From assembly GCA_002205965.3 (NCBI GenBank), contig NADL03000681.1, positions 434,001 to 498,000 on the forward strand: 64,000 nucleotides of DNA, in the 5' to 3' direction. A model generated the notes under the pieces. The model saw only the letters and a list, made by a program, of their open reading frames with translations, had not been told where the DNA came from and did no database searches. This stretch comes from Kappaphycus alvarezii. Lineage: Eukaryota > Rhodophyta > Florideophyceae > Gigartinales > Solieriaceae. Both the position numbers and the translations under genes were made by a program. Positions 23,125-33,129 of this stretch are shown one piece after another (the first letter of the stretch is position 1; each line of letters opens with the position of its first letter).

Positions 23125-23780
23125 AGCGACAGTCAAATCCAACCAAGCGCAGGGTAAACCGACAAAAAAAGAAATAGAAGGCCGTGATTTGAGGGAGTAA
23201 GGTGGTTGGTTGGATTTGGGGGTCGGTTGGATGGGGTGATTTGAAGATATCGCAGAATAGGGGTTCTTGGTACCGGGTTCAAATACAATGTTGCTCAGAA
23301 GTTTGATAGCAAATTTCTACCACCGGCACGGATAATAGAGATCTTAGAAGAGCTGATCTTTCGTGAGAAACGTGGAAACATTACGAACACGTACACCAAG
23401 TTGCCTGCGTGTTAGAAAATTCAAAAGAGAACGGTAAAGTAATTTCGTGAACCTCACCAATCTCACGAACTCAAGAGCATCCCCCTCAAACCCGAACACA
23501 AGCGCCCATTTGTGTCGTGTGTCGAGTGCGCGCGGCGAACAGGCTTTCTTGCGCCCCACGTAAGGTTTATCTCCGCGCGCGTGAGCCCAAGGCCGAACTA
23601 GCTTGCTTGTGTTGCGCCGCGCTCACAACGCGTCTGCGCGCGAGAGGCACTGCAACACCACCGTAAGCGTGCGTCGGTTATCGAATTTGCTTCTCTCCTT
23701 GCCATTGTACCGAGGACGTTACTTCGCCACCGATCGTTCCTCAGCCAACCTCATCCATCCGCAACGAATCAAACTCAAGC
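23125..23780. other. Intergenic between helicase block and Harbinger element
   Basis: G-rich, TTGG-repeated sequence at 23,190-23,245 is followed by a CG-rich stretch with repeated CGCG near 23,530-23,650. No gene is supported. Terminal repeats of the neighbouring Harbinger element might lie here but I could not identify them. Confidence 0.4.
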
Positions 23781-24750
23781 ATGCGTCCAAATCACGATGC
23801 CTCCACCAGCCCTAACAAATCGCCGGACACAGAATCTCCAGATCTTTCACCATGTCCTTCCAAACCGTCGCGCTCTCCGCAGAGTAACTCCAGCCAAGCA
23901 TCCAAGCTCAACACCTTGATCAAGGCTCAAAATGCAACCAGCATTCGTCTACCCAAATACCGCATGCACCAAGAAGAAACGAATTCGATTTAACGACGCA
24001 AAAGACTACCTTCTTCTCCAAGCTGTGTCTTCAGCACGTGCACACGTAGCTCCCACGGGGAGACAGGAAAGCGCTTCGAAGAATCAGCACGCTTTTTGTA
24101 GAAGCTACTGGTAGTACTTAATGACGTGTTTCCGCCATCAATGAAGACTATACGGACCGATTTGTGACCATCATTGACAAACGCAAAGCGGATGTCAAGC
24201 GCACTGCGGCAACGTCGGGGGTGCAAAAGAGGTGCTCATGGACGATATGATTCTGGAAATGGACGAGGAGGCGGAGAGGAAAAGGGCAGAAGATGCAGAA
24301 CGCACTGAGAAAGAAAGGAAACTAATTGAAGCAGGAGAGCAAATAGAAAGAAGGCGTTGTCGCGCATGAGTGGTCAGGGTCAGGAGGACAAAGACGGAGA
24401 GACGGAAGGGAGTGGCGTGGTGAGCAAACCGAAAGTTTAGGAGTTGAAGCGCTTCCCCCGCAAGCCACGCCGCAAGCGTCGCGCCGTAAGTTTAGATTCG
24501 ATACGAGGAACGTGAATCTTTCATCGCAGAAATGACCGACGCAAGAACTGCGACGACAAGCGTATTAAAATCGAAGAAAGAGACTACAACTGGATAAAAT
24601 TCGGTGCGAGAGAGAGAAAGCGCGACAAGATCTGGACGAAAGCGTGTAGCTGTAGAGAAAAACGCCTCGAATAGATGTGCGCAAGTACGAACTGGAAGTT
24701 CAAGAACGTAAAGGGCGGTAGAGAACGAAAGGGCATGGTGGAAGTACTTA
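23781..24750 (+). CDS. Myb/SANT-like DNA-binding ORF of a PIF/Harbinger transposon
   Basis: The plus-strand frames, joined by several shifts, give a disordered Ser/Pro-rich N-terminus (SPSKSPDTESP-like), then a Myb/SANT-like trihelix segment with RIRFNDAKDYLLLQAVSSAR and HVAPTGRQE, then a basic helical region. A long charged coiled coil follows (DDMILEMDEEAERKRAED), ending in KYELEVQERKGR. This matches the layout of the accessory Myb-like protein of Harbinger elements, which binds the subterminal DNA and brings in the transposase. The partner transposase lies 300 bp downstream on the opposite strand, as is usual. Stops at several points show that this copy is at least partly decayed. Confidence 0.55.
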
Positions 24751-25061
24751 CCGCTTAGCAAAGAAGCTTCAGTGATGCACTAATGAGGATATGGGCTAAT
24801 GAGTACATCGCGCAGTAAATGACTCCGGAACCAGCGTTAACATCTGCACCTGTTGGACAATTTATTGAGACCTTGGCAATGGATTGAGTTACACAGACGG
24901 TTTGTTTAAAACTCGTAAGATCAGAGCAAGGGTGGTGTGGACGTTGGCCTTGCAATTTAAGTATTGCTTCGTCAAACATTAGCTCGAGTTATATACCGCT
25001 GTAAAGATGGCGGCCGGATATAAAATACTGACCAAACCTGTCCACAGCGTGCAAACACGTC

Positions 25062-25950
25062 TTAAAGGTTCAGTAACGCAGCAGTCTTGTACATTAAAGC
25101 AATTGGGGCTTGCTGTACGCTAAAAACGCTTGCTATCCTGAGATGACCACATCTGTTTGATATCTTTATACCATTAACAGCTTCCGAACGGCACTCATTA
25201 GTGTTGAAGGCTGCTGTGCCGGCGTTGCGTTTACTGTTGCGAATCCGACCTGTAGCCACGTCGCAGTATGTATGCAGCATCGCCATATAGTGCGAATTGC
25301 TTTTTTATATATACATACTTTCCGAAGAACACCCGGCAGTCCACTTTGATGAAACAGAGTCATATCATGCCTTCTTCACCTGTGGTCCGTACATATGAAA
25401 TATCAGCCCATCTGGAGTAGTAACAGTCTAATATATGAGGCATGAAACCGTTTGTGACCCGAATAGCACGCACGCTGAAGCACTCCATTTTCACAGGACG
25501 GCACATCTGCACCTTTGTGCAATCAATAAATCCGACAATGCAATCCAAAGGAGCCCCTTGTCTTTCACAGCTTGTGCGTAAGCGCAGCCCTCTCCGTCAT
25601 CAACTCTGTGCGAAACTCAAGCAAAGTCGAAAAGGACACAAAGTACTCGGTCGTTTCCCAAAATATCTGGCTAAGAGCACTAGAGCACTATAAACATAAT
25701 TTCGAGGTCGCACCATCTTGTGAGAGTTGCAAGCCGGCGAAGGACAATACAGCATGAGGTTACAGGATTAGTGCGGTATCCATTGCGTTTTGTTTTGTAG
25801 TGGTTAGGTGCAATGAGTTGTGCGATTATTGGTATTTCGCAAGTCCGGAAGCGGAACGATCGGAGAGATTCTTGTTCACGAAATCATTTAAGTTGAATGA
25901 ACAGAGCTTGTTTGTACCGATCGAATCGTTAGCTTGCGGATGTCGTTCTC
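25062..25950 (-). mobile_element. PIF/Harbinger DDE transposase, decayed
   Basis: Minus-strand frames carry the Harbinger-type nuclease (DDE_Tnp_4). The N-terminal segment has the equivalent of RRLATLTRWCDLE. Then comes GFIDCTKVQMCRPVKME, which carries the first catalytic Asp (family form GFIDGTK), and MTLFHQSGLPGVLRK, the region after the second Asp. The C-terminus holds ECRSEAVNGIK, corresponding to the region with the catalytic Glu, and a tail ending QQAPIALMYKTAALLNL. Several shifts and stops interrupt it (for example near 25,670-25,720), and the second catalytic Asp region does not match the consensus well, so activity is unlikely. It is convergent with the Myb-like ORF. Element ends were not found. 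Confidence 0.65.
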
Positions 25951-26069
25951 GCCTTCAAAACGCGACTATAAAGGCGTTACATCTCTCGATTGAGGCTTCT
26001 GTAACAAGGGCGAGCCGCATTAGTCGAGATCGTTTGCGGAGGCGGCGTTTTGCCTGTGATATGAGGTAG

Positions 26070-26477
26070 GCTTTCTGTCGCATTTATTGTTTGCGATGAA
26101 ACGAAGATGGAAAGTGGTGGACAAGTTGTGTAGACGTAGAAATGGATGAATACATTATTCTCCCGTATGACCTAAGTTTTCCTTTAGTATCGACTTTTCG
26201 TCTCAGTTCCGCAGTGAAATTTTCGCGGGAATACCACACGAAATATCCGGTTCGTAAGACCTTTATTGTAAGAGGTATTCGTCGGGGTATGTCAATGTCA
26301 CTGCTGTATTAATAACACTATTTTAGCCGTTGCTAATTTCAATTGGGCACTAGTGCTGCACTAGTAGTGCGTTGACATTAAATTAGATTAATTCTCAGCG
26401 CTTCCCCAACGTCTTTCGTTTCTCAAACTTCTTGAATTATATATAAATCTCAGTATTATTGTTCTAAGCATGTTTCT
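26070..26477. other. Short intergenic stretch
   Basis: No gene seen. It contains a local repeat of ACTAGTG-type words (26,345-26,375, GCACTAGTGCTGCACTAG) that could be near the Harbinger terminus. Confidence 0.35.
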
Positions 26478-26540
26478 GTCACGCCTGTAAAGTGACAATG
26501 TTCCACTCAATGTGGAACATTGTCACTTTACAGGCGTGAC
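26478..26540. repeat. Perfect 29-bp inverted repeat with 5-nt loop
   Basis: The 29 bases at 26,478-26,506 (starting GTCACGCCTGTAAAGTGA) are the exact reverse complement of 26,512-26,540, separated by TCAAT. The 13-mer TCAATGTGGAACA, which spans the loop and the start of the right arm, is repeated directly after the hairpin at 26,541-26,553. The perfect match implies recent origin or selection. A small foldback element, a cruciform site or a hairpin RNA locus are options. Confidence 0.85.
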
Positions 26541-26604
26541 TCAATGTGGAACAATAGTTTGCGTAAGTAGCGTCCTGTGATTGAATTGTTTCAACTAAAG
26601 GGGG

Positions 26605-26655
26605 GGGAATTGGGTAAATTGGGTATACTTGAATGGGTTGGTATACTTAATTATT
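26605..26655. repeat. Dispersed repeat related to the 62.2-kb tandem array
   Basis: AATTGGGTAAATTGGG followed by ACTTGAATGGGTTGG is the near reverse complement of the 28-bp unit tandemly repeated at 62,163-62,237. It follows a G8 run at about 26,601. Confidence 0.5.
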
Positions 26656-26679
26656 GATCATCACCCTCGGGTTTCTGTA

Positions 26680-27000
26680 CGTTGTTGTACATCACTGTAA
26701 TCCGCTGTAATGAAAGCAATGTAAACGTTACATAGATAGTCGGCATTCAAAGGGTTGGTTTAAGGCCGTTATCCAGACCCCTCAGAGGCCGGAAAAGTGT
26801 CTCTCACGGCCTCATTTCTTGTATTGAAAATACCAATGTGCTCGGAAATTTTAATGGAAAAATTATCATGGTTTATCGGTAATTTACGAAACAAGGTGCC
26901 CTATGTGCCACGTAGCCACATTAATCTTGGCATGTTTGTCAAGAGCCCAAAGTTGTGCACTGTGCAGTATTAATTACAGTTATGTACAGTAGGATATGGA
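26680..27000. promoter_or_regulatory. Upstream region with GTAC/TGTAATC motifs
   Basis: GTACGTTGTTGTACATCACTG and TGTGCAGTATTAATTAC.. TGTACAGTAGG occur 50-370 bp before the start of the unknown 27-kb gene. They are similar in type to the motif clusters upstream of htrA and TRM61, but looser. Confidence 0.3.
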
Positions 27001-27054
27001 ATTACAGTATACCAAACTACTGCCAACTCTAGAGCCACTTCATCATGGCGCGGG

Positions 27055-27773
27055 ATGGGAATGCATCAAGATCCGTCCAGGCGTCCATCGTCATGCGATC
27101 AATCTCCAACCAATGGCAACGGTACCACAAGATTGTTTCACGCCAACCTGCTATCCCTTTCCAACACCGACAACGCCTGGACCACAGCATCAACAGCGGG
27201 AGCCGCGCACGTACAATCCGTCTCCAACGCGCTACTAACCTTTGCCGACTTGGCCGTCACCCCCTCCCCCTCCCCTCCATCCCCACATCACCTCTCCTCC
27301 CTCCACAATTCAGCCACACAGAGCCTATCCTGGCTTCACACCACTCTCCTCCGTCTCACCGCCGCACTCCGCGGCGCAAGACAAACCGAACACACCATCG
27401 CCAACGCTGCAACCAACAAACTACAACCACAAACACCCCACCACACCCCAACACATTCACAAATACACTCCACAAACTCCCTCTACACACATACCACATG
27501 CGAATCACAGAAATCAACGACGCCATGGAACGCGACTTGAAAGATAAGCAACACGTATACCGGGTACTACAGCACGCTACTCAGGGCGCCTATGTCAGTA
27601 AACACGACCTAGAGTTGGGCGTCGCCCTGTGGCTGGAACAACCGCAGCGCATACCAGGAAAGGCCGCAATGCTTGTAGCAGCATATGAAGCAGAGAATGC
27701 CGCTGCGGAGGATACCCATGCGTCGCCTGTTTCATCGCCGATTCGACGAGACTGCAAGTCGAGGGAGGGTTGA
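27055..27773 (+). CDS. Unknown alpha-helical protein, about 240 aa
   Basis: Two plus-strand frames join by a single missing base somewhere between 27,430 and 27,500. The first, from the Met at 27,055, reads LLSLSNTDNAWTTASTAG, then VQSVSNALLTFADLAV and, after a Pro/Ser linker, SLSWLHTTLLRLTAALRG. The second continues with MRITEINDAMERDLKDKQHV and then LELGVALWLEQPQRIPGK into an Ala-rich helix (AAMLVAAYEAENAAAE) before the stop. It appears all-helical with a coiled-coil-like centre. I considered subunits of lysosome-positioning and Mediator-type complexes but the match is too weak to name one. It is in moderate-GC DNA and convergent with the zinc-binding gene, 400 bp away, so it is probably a genuine host gene. 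A second ATG at 27,045 is in the other frame. Confidence 0.5.
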
Positions 27774-28170
27774 CAAGGCGGAATCCCCCGCGGTGGCCAT
27801 GTTGAGAGAGGCTGGGAAAAGAAGGGGCGGTTGAGTTGTGGTGGTGCTTGTGGAGTATGTTGGTGGTGAGTTTTGAAACGGAGTGTATTGACTTTGGTGA
27901 TGGCGGGGGCATCGTTTGTGTGTAAGGGGTTGTGGTTTGTAAGAAGCGTCGCTTGTAGGCAAGTGGGAGTTTTGCGGCGCATGGTGCTTTATTGGAACGA
28001 TGGGTGCTTGATTACTCTGCGTGGTGAAGGCAAGGGGTGAGGGGTACTGTTGCTGGTCCTTGCGGCTCGGTGTGGTTTGTGAGCGACGTTGGTTTCGGCA
28101 GGGTGCGGTTGTTGTAGCGCTAGGACGCATGTTTAACCGTGCGTAATTATGGCTGGCGAGGGAACGGCAA

Positions 28171-28630
28171 TTAGTCGTATCCGCGATGCCGGTCAAAGCA
28201 GCAACCTGGTGCTGCGACATCTGTTTCTCCACAGCACCTTGGTCAGATGGGAAGAAAGTTGGCGGGTGGAATCGCGGTTAGAATTGGGCTTGACTGCCGT
28301 GAGAAAGCGGGGTGTGTAATTAGGTGCAAGGTGTTCGATAGTAACGTACCACCAGAACCGCTCTGCATTTCCTGAGCCTTTCACGTACTCATCGGCCCAC
28401 ACGCCCTTCCTTTTTGAATCGCCGGTGAATAGACCGGAATGGTATCTGCATGCCCGCGAGTGGTTCTCCGACTCTAGAAAAGTTTGTTTACATCGCCGGC
28501 AGGTTCGCAGCTCTGCCCTCGGAATTGGACTGGTGTGATGCGAGAGGGTTTGACAGAGTTGGGAGGGAGGTCCATAGCGAAAGTGAGAGATAAATGGTTT
28601 GGAAGGAATAAAGGCTGGAGGTGACGGCAT
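28171..28630 (-). CDS. Small zinc-binding protein, two exons
   Basis: The start at 28,630 opens a 115-codon gene with one intron of 112 bp (28,238-28,349, minus-strand ends GTACGT and CCAAG). Exon 1 encodes a 40-residue Ser/Pro-rich N-terminus, possibly a transit sequence, and the cysteine-histidine domain TCRRCKQTF, ENHSRACRYHSGLFTGD. Splicing joins FWW directly to CCGETDVAAPGCCFDRHRGYD, completing the pattern CxxC..CxxH..WCCG..PGC..H known from a family of small eukaryotic proteins of uncharacterised function. The joined frame is intact without corrections, and the conserved ending appears only after splicing, which supports the intron. The domain probably binds one or two zinc ions. The neighbouring cellulose synthase lies about 400 bp away on the same strand. 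Confidence 0.8.
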
Positions 28631-29037
28631 TTTGAAGCAGAATCGTGTGTGGCGGCGAGATGTTTAACCTGGGTGAACTTAAGGGTTATTGGGAATGTAG
28701 TCAGGTCGATACGTCGATAGCTGCAAATGTATCTGCATTACAGTTCACGGCGTGTGGGCCTCTGGCTTCACATCGTACATATTTCTAGAGTTATCCTATC
28801 TCATGGCCTCTCCTGTAGCCGAGGAAAACACTTTCAAGTCATTTCATACATTTTATCGAGTTATGAACGATCTCCAAATCTTGAACTATTTCGTGCAGCT
28901 GTTCCGAAATCGACTGCTCAAACTACGTTTCTAATTAACCATGGCCCGAAAATCCCCCACCAAAAGGCTCTTCGTCTCCACGTGCTGATTTTAGGCAACA
29001 CGAGTCGTAGATTACCTCTCTGCAATCTCCGAGACGT

Positions 29038-31679
29038 CTAAGAGAGTGACGTCGATAATATGCCACATGGAGTTTTCGCCCACCCAGCTAAGAATCCAAC
29101 ACCCACAATAGTACCAATCGATATGATCAACGGGGTGGGTACACTCAATGTCTTGTGCTCCTTTTCCTCGTCCGACGCAGAGCTCAAACGCTCGTTAACT
29201 GAAATCGACGCCATCGGATACAAATTAAACAAGATGTAACTACCGAAAAATATCGCCCCAAATGTGTTCCACGGCGCGCATCCACCATCAATCCATAGAA
29301 ACGCCGCTAAACGGAACAAGATCATAAACGCCATGACAAAGCACAAAAAGATATTCACCCACTCCATCCAGTTCCGCCTGTTACGCTCTCCATTTGCCAC
29401 CCATCCCATCCTTCCATTCACATTCAGAGCATCAAACACCCCCATTACGTGACACACGTTGTAACTAAACCAGGTCTGTTGCGAGCGAAGTACATCCACT
29501 GATGACACTCCAGAAAACGCTGCATAGAACGTAATGTACCGAACAGCGTAATACACAATAAATGCCGATGCAAGTGATGTGATAGATTCCGGTGCGATCG
29601 GGCCTCCCCAGTCGCCAAGTAGGCTACCGCCACTGCCATGTATAGGTAAGCTGATACGCCAAGGAACGGGTACAACGTAGCGTCAAGAGCAAACATGGCA
29701 CGCACGAATCCGTTGTTCGGACGACGAGCAGTCCTGCGATACTCGTAATACTCATCTATCTCGCCGCGACGACGTGCATTCCGTTTGTCTTGTTCATTCA
29801 TCCACAATTCACGTAAAATCTTGATCCCATTCATCACCGCACCCTTTGCCCATCGCTGCCTCTGTAGCATGGCTGCTGCAACAGACACTGGCGCTTCCCC
29901 CCATGCCAAGTCCTCCGCTGCATACTTTGACACATAGCCGCGATTGTGAACTTCGTTGGATGTTAGCGTGTCCTCAGTCACTGACCCGTAAACAATTCCA
30001 CTGATCTCCGCCAGTACTTCGCGTCTCCATACTGCATTGGTTCCGACGAACGGCGTCAACCCAAACCCATCTCGACCAGTGCAAATGCCGTCGTAGAATA
30101 CGGCGTTTCGGTGAGCCATGTAATCGTTAGCGTCGACATTGTGGAATCTCTGAGGTGCTTGGACAAAAGCAACATCTCGGTTCATTCGCCATGCACAGTT
30201 CCCATTTCCCATTCCAATTTCAGGATCTAGAAGATCTTCCGGGAGGACGTGGTCGGCGGCGTCATCGGCAAGCTCTTCAAGCATGAGCGGGACAGTGCGC
30301 AATAGAAAGTTTTCCGTCACTTGCATGTCGGCATCCAAAAATAGGATCAACTTGCCGTCCGTATCTGCGTTGAAAAGGACGTTGTTAATATTACCCGCCT
30401 TATTGTGATGATCATCAGGTTTCACCCTTGCAATCAAGCTGATTCGCGGCAGAGCACCGGGAGCCCTCTTCTCATCCTCGGTAAACGGTCCAAAGGCCAG
30501 ATGATGGCACTCCAGAGCGCAGTCCAACCGATTCAATTCGTCTTCTCCAGATTTGATTACGTAATGTTCCACCAACCCATTCTCATGCATCACCTCGTCC
30601 ATAAGAGGGTCATAACCAGCTTCATCGGCTAACATCTGGTACATGCGAACTCCCAGTTCAGTTCGTTCAACCACTTTGGGGGATGCAAAGTATCCATCAT
30701 CTGCAACAATTATATGCAACAGATGGCTGGGATAATCTAGATTCAACGCACAGCGTACGGCATTCAAACCTGTTCAGGATCCTCTTTGTAATGGGCAATG
30801 CAAATGTCTACACTTGGCCAGTCATCTGCAGGTAGAGGAGGTTTCAAGGAATCAAGCGATCTCCATCTAAGGCGCAAAATCATGATACAAACCCGTTAGC
30901 AGTCATGAAGATTCTGTACAGAAACTAATGGTCGCAATGATAGCGTGAAGGTACTTACCGCCTCCTCACAGGCTCCACATCGAAAAAAGCCCGATGACTG
31001 CACTTGTTATGGACATGAATTCGGCGATCACATAAGTAATCCAAACGAAAGGGTGTTCCTCGTTTCCCCCGCGAACAAGAAGCCAGTAAAAGTAGTACGC
31101 GCCAGCAGGGAACGTCAAGATATAAAAAATCCTGAAGATAAGCATGGATGCTACCTGGGATTTCTGGAACGGGGAGTAAAGGTCAAGTCCGCTGATCTTG
31201 GAAAGAATTTTGCGGACTCGACCAGCTTTGTGGGTCATTGTCGGATCACCATGCTTAACATTAACATGCTCCCAGCCTCGTTGATGATGGAGGGCAAGTC
31301 AGTGGCAACTTTCTTCTTACCATCTACGTAAAAGAAGTACTCAACCCTTTCAGTCGCAGGAATTGGTAAAACGATGCGGTATGACCCCGGACGAACGCTT
31401 TCTAAGGTAGTTTCTCTTTGAACTGATCCCAAGAGCCGGCAATAAACACATTTCGCCCTCCTCCGTTCCATTCAAAGATTGACTTGGTCTTCTTTTCCCG
31501 CTCCTTGGCGAAACTTTCAGCCCTTGACAAGCGGGATCCTGTAGACTGTGCCTTCGTCAGGCGTGAAAACTTTGTCCCACGACTACGCATCGATCCTCTC
31601 TCAGAAGATCCTTGCGCATCTCGTTATCAACGAGCGAGCTGTCAACCATGGACGAGATATCGGAGTCGGTCTCATTCAT
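29038..31679 (-). CDS. CESA: Cellulose synthase with N-terminal CBM48 domain (GT2)
   Basis: Plasma-membrane glycosyltransferase family 2 enzyme predicted to polymerise UDP-glucose into beta-1,4-glucan; about 850 residues. From the Met at 31,679 the order is: a polar N-terminus (MNETDSDISSMVDSS), a CBM48/AMPK-beta-like domain around residues 65-145 (SIFEWNGGGRNVFIAGSWDQ, then RVEYFFYVDGKKK), two transmembrane segments (about 180-238), and the GT2 core with VDICIAHYKEDPEQV, ADDG, LFLDADMQ, FVGTNAVWRR, TED and QRQRW. C-terminal membrane segments follow. All four catalytic signatures (D, DxD, TED, QxxRW) are present. One intron of 92 bp (30,867-30,958, GTAAGT..TTAG) has good ends. Six breaks (near 31,588, 31,408, 31,237, 30,972, 30,770 and 29,620) each behave as one missing base. 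The plant zinc finger and class-specific region are absent, as in red algal enzymes. Confidence 0.88.
30867..30958 (-). other. Spliceosomal intron of CESA, 92 bp
   Basis: Reading the minus strand, GTAAGT begins at 30,958 and TTAG ends at 30,867. Removing it joins ..VRRR to WRSLDSLKPPLPADDW in the correct phase (split Arg codon). Both sides match the expected cellulose-synthase sequence just before the first catalytic region. Confidence 0.75.
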
Positions 31680-32877
31680 GTTGACGAAATGGTAAAAGAG
31701 AAATCGATGAAAATGCTTTTGATGCCTGCAGCTGTTGTTAGTAAGGAATCTTTGCAAGTGAAGCTTAGCTCTCAAATCTTTTGTTTGATCAAGAGCTCTA
31801 ACTCCCTTTGCTCATGATTATGTGCAGTGTGAGGAGCGCTAATATAGCGGCTTGCCAGTCCGAACTAACCCCGCTGTTGGAACTCTAAATTTCGTGGATT
31901 CTCTCGTACACGTCATTCAGTGGATCGTCGTTATCCGAAAGCGCAACGGAAAAAAGGAATGTGAATCAAGACCCGTTGAGGAGAGCAGAGAAAACATGAC
32001 TATCAAGAACTACATCATTCTGCAGGAGCATCACGCAGCTGATTACTGACTCCCCGATAAAATCAGTTTTCGTGATGTTTCATCACATGTTGGCAATGAG
32101 GTGAGTTTTTTGCTTCCGGCAATTGCTACACTTAAAAATCAACTCGGGGATGTTTTGACATGAAAGCGTTGTTTCAAGAGATATATGAGGTAGTGGAGAA
32201 TCACACGGGTAAAAATGCGTGAATATTGAAAATTAAAGTGGTAATGCCGGAAAGTTGTATAACAAACCGTCTGCCGGGAAATTACTCTTTCAAACTTTGT
32301 CAACACGGAATCATCCAGGTTCATTACATGTTAAACGAATTCAGCACTGAGAGGGAGGCGTGATGGACAGGTAACCATGCAGGTCTCTATAATGCTCTAA
32401 CATATCACCCCCAGGACGCATTCCTAGTCAATGCCATTCAGGAGACAAGTTTGCTCAGAAAACCCTGTATCGATTCCTCTCGCACGCAAGAGCCCCTTTG
32501 ATGTAATTGGTAATCCTAAATAAACTCACGGGTACACCTTCTGTTGGAAGTCTGCTTTGCACGTGAAATTGAATCTAGTGCAGTCTTCAGCGGGAAGCGA
32601 GTGTTACCAAAACTACCTCTAGATACAGAGTTAAGTGATAATCTGCCCAAATAGTTTACACCGCCAGTTTTCCTAGTCATTTTACAAATGTCTGCCTCAC
32701 TCCGTCTCAAATGTTTTAACCCGCTCACCACTGCCTCGGGAAGTAGCCGCTCCACATCCTTAATCAGCTTAATCTGTAAAATACCCAAAATCTGCCCCTT
32801 TTACAAATGCGAACCAACGGAACCGTAGACTCAAAAAAAATATTAAATTCAGCCCTGGAGAAAGGCAATACAGTTAT
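31680..32877. other. Upstream region of CESA, no supported gene
   Basis: The region contains unremarkable short frames, including a 90-codon minus-strand frame at 32,516-32,788 (LIKDVERLLPEAVVSGLK) with no recognised family. It could be a small exon or chance. Confidence 0.35.
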
Positions 32878-32998
32878 TGTACGGTATAATGTACTCATCT
32901 ATCATTATGCACTGTATACTGTAACTGTAGGACTGTTTGCCGCGTTAATGGGGTAAAAATGGGGTTTCTTACGGTACAGGATGTACAGTAATACAGTA
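32878..32998. promoter_or_regulatory. Cluster of GTAC palindromes
   Basis: TTGTACGGTATAATGTAC, CACTGTATACTGTAACTGTA, TTACGGTACAGGATGTACAG and AATACAGTATG occur within 120 bp. It is the same motif class as upstream of htrA and TRM61, here about 1.2 kb beyond the CESA start and next to a retroelement remnant. Confidence 0.4.
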
Positions 32999-33129
32999 TG
33001 TAGGACTGATGGGTTTTCATTGTCAAGGATAAATAGTTCAGAACGCAGGTGAGGTTGAGCTAAAGATGGTGGTGAGGTCTAAATTGCGAAGCGATTGATG
33101 TATGGAGGTTTTCTGGAAACAACCTGCCC

